Assembly: GCF_007997225.1 (NCBI RefSeq)
Contig: NZ_VORM01000013.1
Coordinates: forward strand, 1 to 64,000
Origin: Subsaximicrobium wynnwilliamsii
Lineage (GTDB): Bacteria; Bacteroidota; Bacteroidia; Flavobacteriales; Flavobacteriaceae
Reading direction: 5' to 3'
Length of the DNA: 64,000 nucleotides
Program-made: the position numbers and the translations under genes
The notes under the pieces: model-generated
Seen by the model: the letters and a program-made list of their open reading frames with translations, nothing else
What the model was told of the DNA's origin: nothing
Database searches by the model: none
Shown here: positions 63,887-64,000 of the stretch, piece by piece
How the letters are laid out: every line of letters starts with the position of its first letter
Numbering within the stretch: position 1 is the stretch's first letter

Positions 63887-64000
63887 TTAAAATGGTAAAT
63901 CGTCATAATCCTCTTCTATTACTTTTTCAAATGATTCAAGACTTAGTCCTTCTAATTTATATCTCCACGCTATTTCATTAAAAGGATTTAAAAACCTTGT
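63887..64000 (-). CDS. C-terminal fragment of an unidentified gene (cut by window end)
   Basis: The minus strand is open from the window edge to a TAA at 63887, reading 37 residues: TRFLNPFNEIAWRYKLEGL, then SLESFEKVIEEDYDDLPF. The composition is protein-like and the tail is acidic. Family not recognised; the start lies beyond the window. Confidence 0.55.
   Translation of the reverse strand, partial: TRFLNPFNEIAWRYKLEGLSLESFEKVIEEDYDDLPF

Noticed and set aside
1-64000. Prophage, complete insertion sequence, defence island or biosynthetic megacluster
   Set aside because: No integrase, transposase, restriction, Cas, NRPS or PKS gene was recognised on either strand.

Overview
The window comes from a Bacteroidetes chromosome, almost certainly family Flavobacteriaceae. 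The evidence is a gldJ-porU-porV block of the gliding/type IX secretion machinery, type IX sorting-type C-termini, SPII lipoproteins, a PafA-type alkaline phosphatase, an Hpt-Adk fusion, weak Shine-Dalgarno signals, and promoters of the Bacteroidetes TAnnTTTG (-7) type ahead of many genes. No rRNA or tRNA gene, CRISPR array, intact insertion sequence or prophage was seen. The genes are mostly core metabolism and envelope biology. The accessory signal lies in the intergenic regions, which hold several families of tandem and hairpin repeats, two decayed genes and some regulatory sites.

Layout: 1-685 is a 114-bp tandem array cut by the window edge. 785-9249 holds murF and gldJ (minus), then porU and porV (plus). 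9605-15014 runs cdd, pyruvate dehydrogenase E1 alpha, a two-lipoyl-domain E2, an M28 peptidase lipoprotein and an SDR. 15073-16678 (minus) has a decayed ParE toxin behind an intact antitoxin, and the cbpA/cbpM chaperone pair. 17030-21492 holds a HAD phosphatase, a degraded gene, a SprT-like protein, mannose-1-phosphate guanylyltransferase and a DUF389 membrane protein. 21494-22998 (minus) is an MlaF/MlaE lipid transporter pair. 23111-25585 is a PafA phosphatase followed at once by an anchored DNA/RNA nuclease, plausibly a phosphorus-scavenging pair. 25726-31286 (minus) is gcvP, a FabH-like thiolase, a methyltransferase and a glycosyltransferase.

31408-38227 holds a UbiA-like membrane protein, an ECF sigma factor with an anti-sigma-like partner, DUF2071, a TIGR01777 epimerase, a 58-residue membrane protein, a GbsR/MarR regulator, a field of hairpin repeats and an M3 oligopeptidase. 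38500-42748 is a purine region: purK and purE on one strand, diverging from an hpt-adk fusion and obg. 42910-44712 holds a DUF4136 lipoprotein, an almost pure Glu/Asp protein made from a hexanucleotide repeat, and an SDR.

44862-49840 is the most interesting block. Two direct-repeat operators of the LytTR type (two 9-mers 21 bp apart, each 43 bp ahead of a -7 box) lie in front of an S9 peptidase and in front of a membrane-protein / histidine-kinase / LytTR-regulator operon. This reads as a small autoregulated two-component regulon. 50293-63599 holds a giant alpha-2-macroglobulin with TonB-plug-like motifs, a TPR protein, a four-copy 108-bp repeat, mpl and an AsmA-like protein. The C-terminus of an unidentified gene enters at the right edge.
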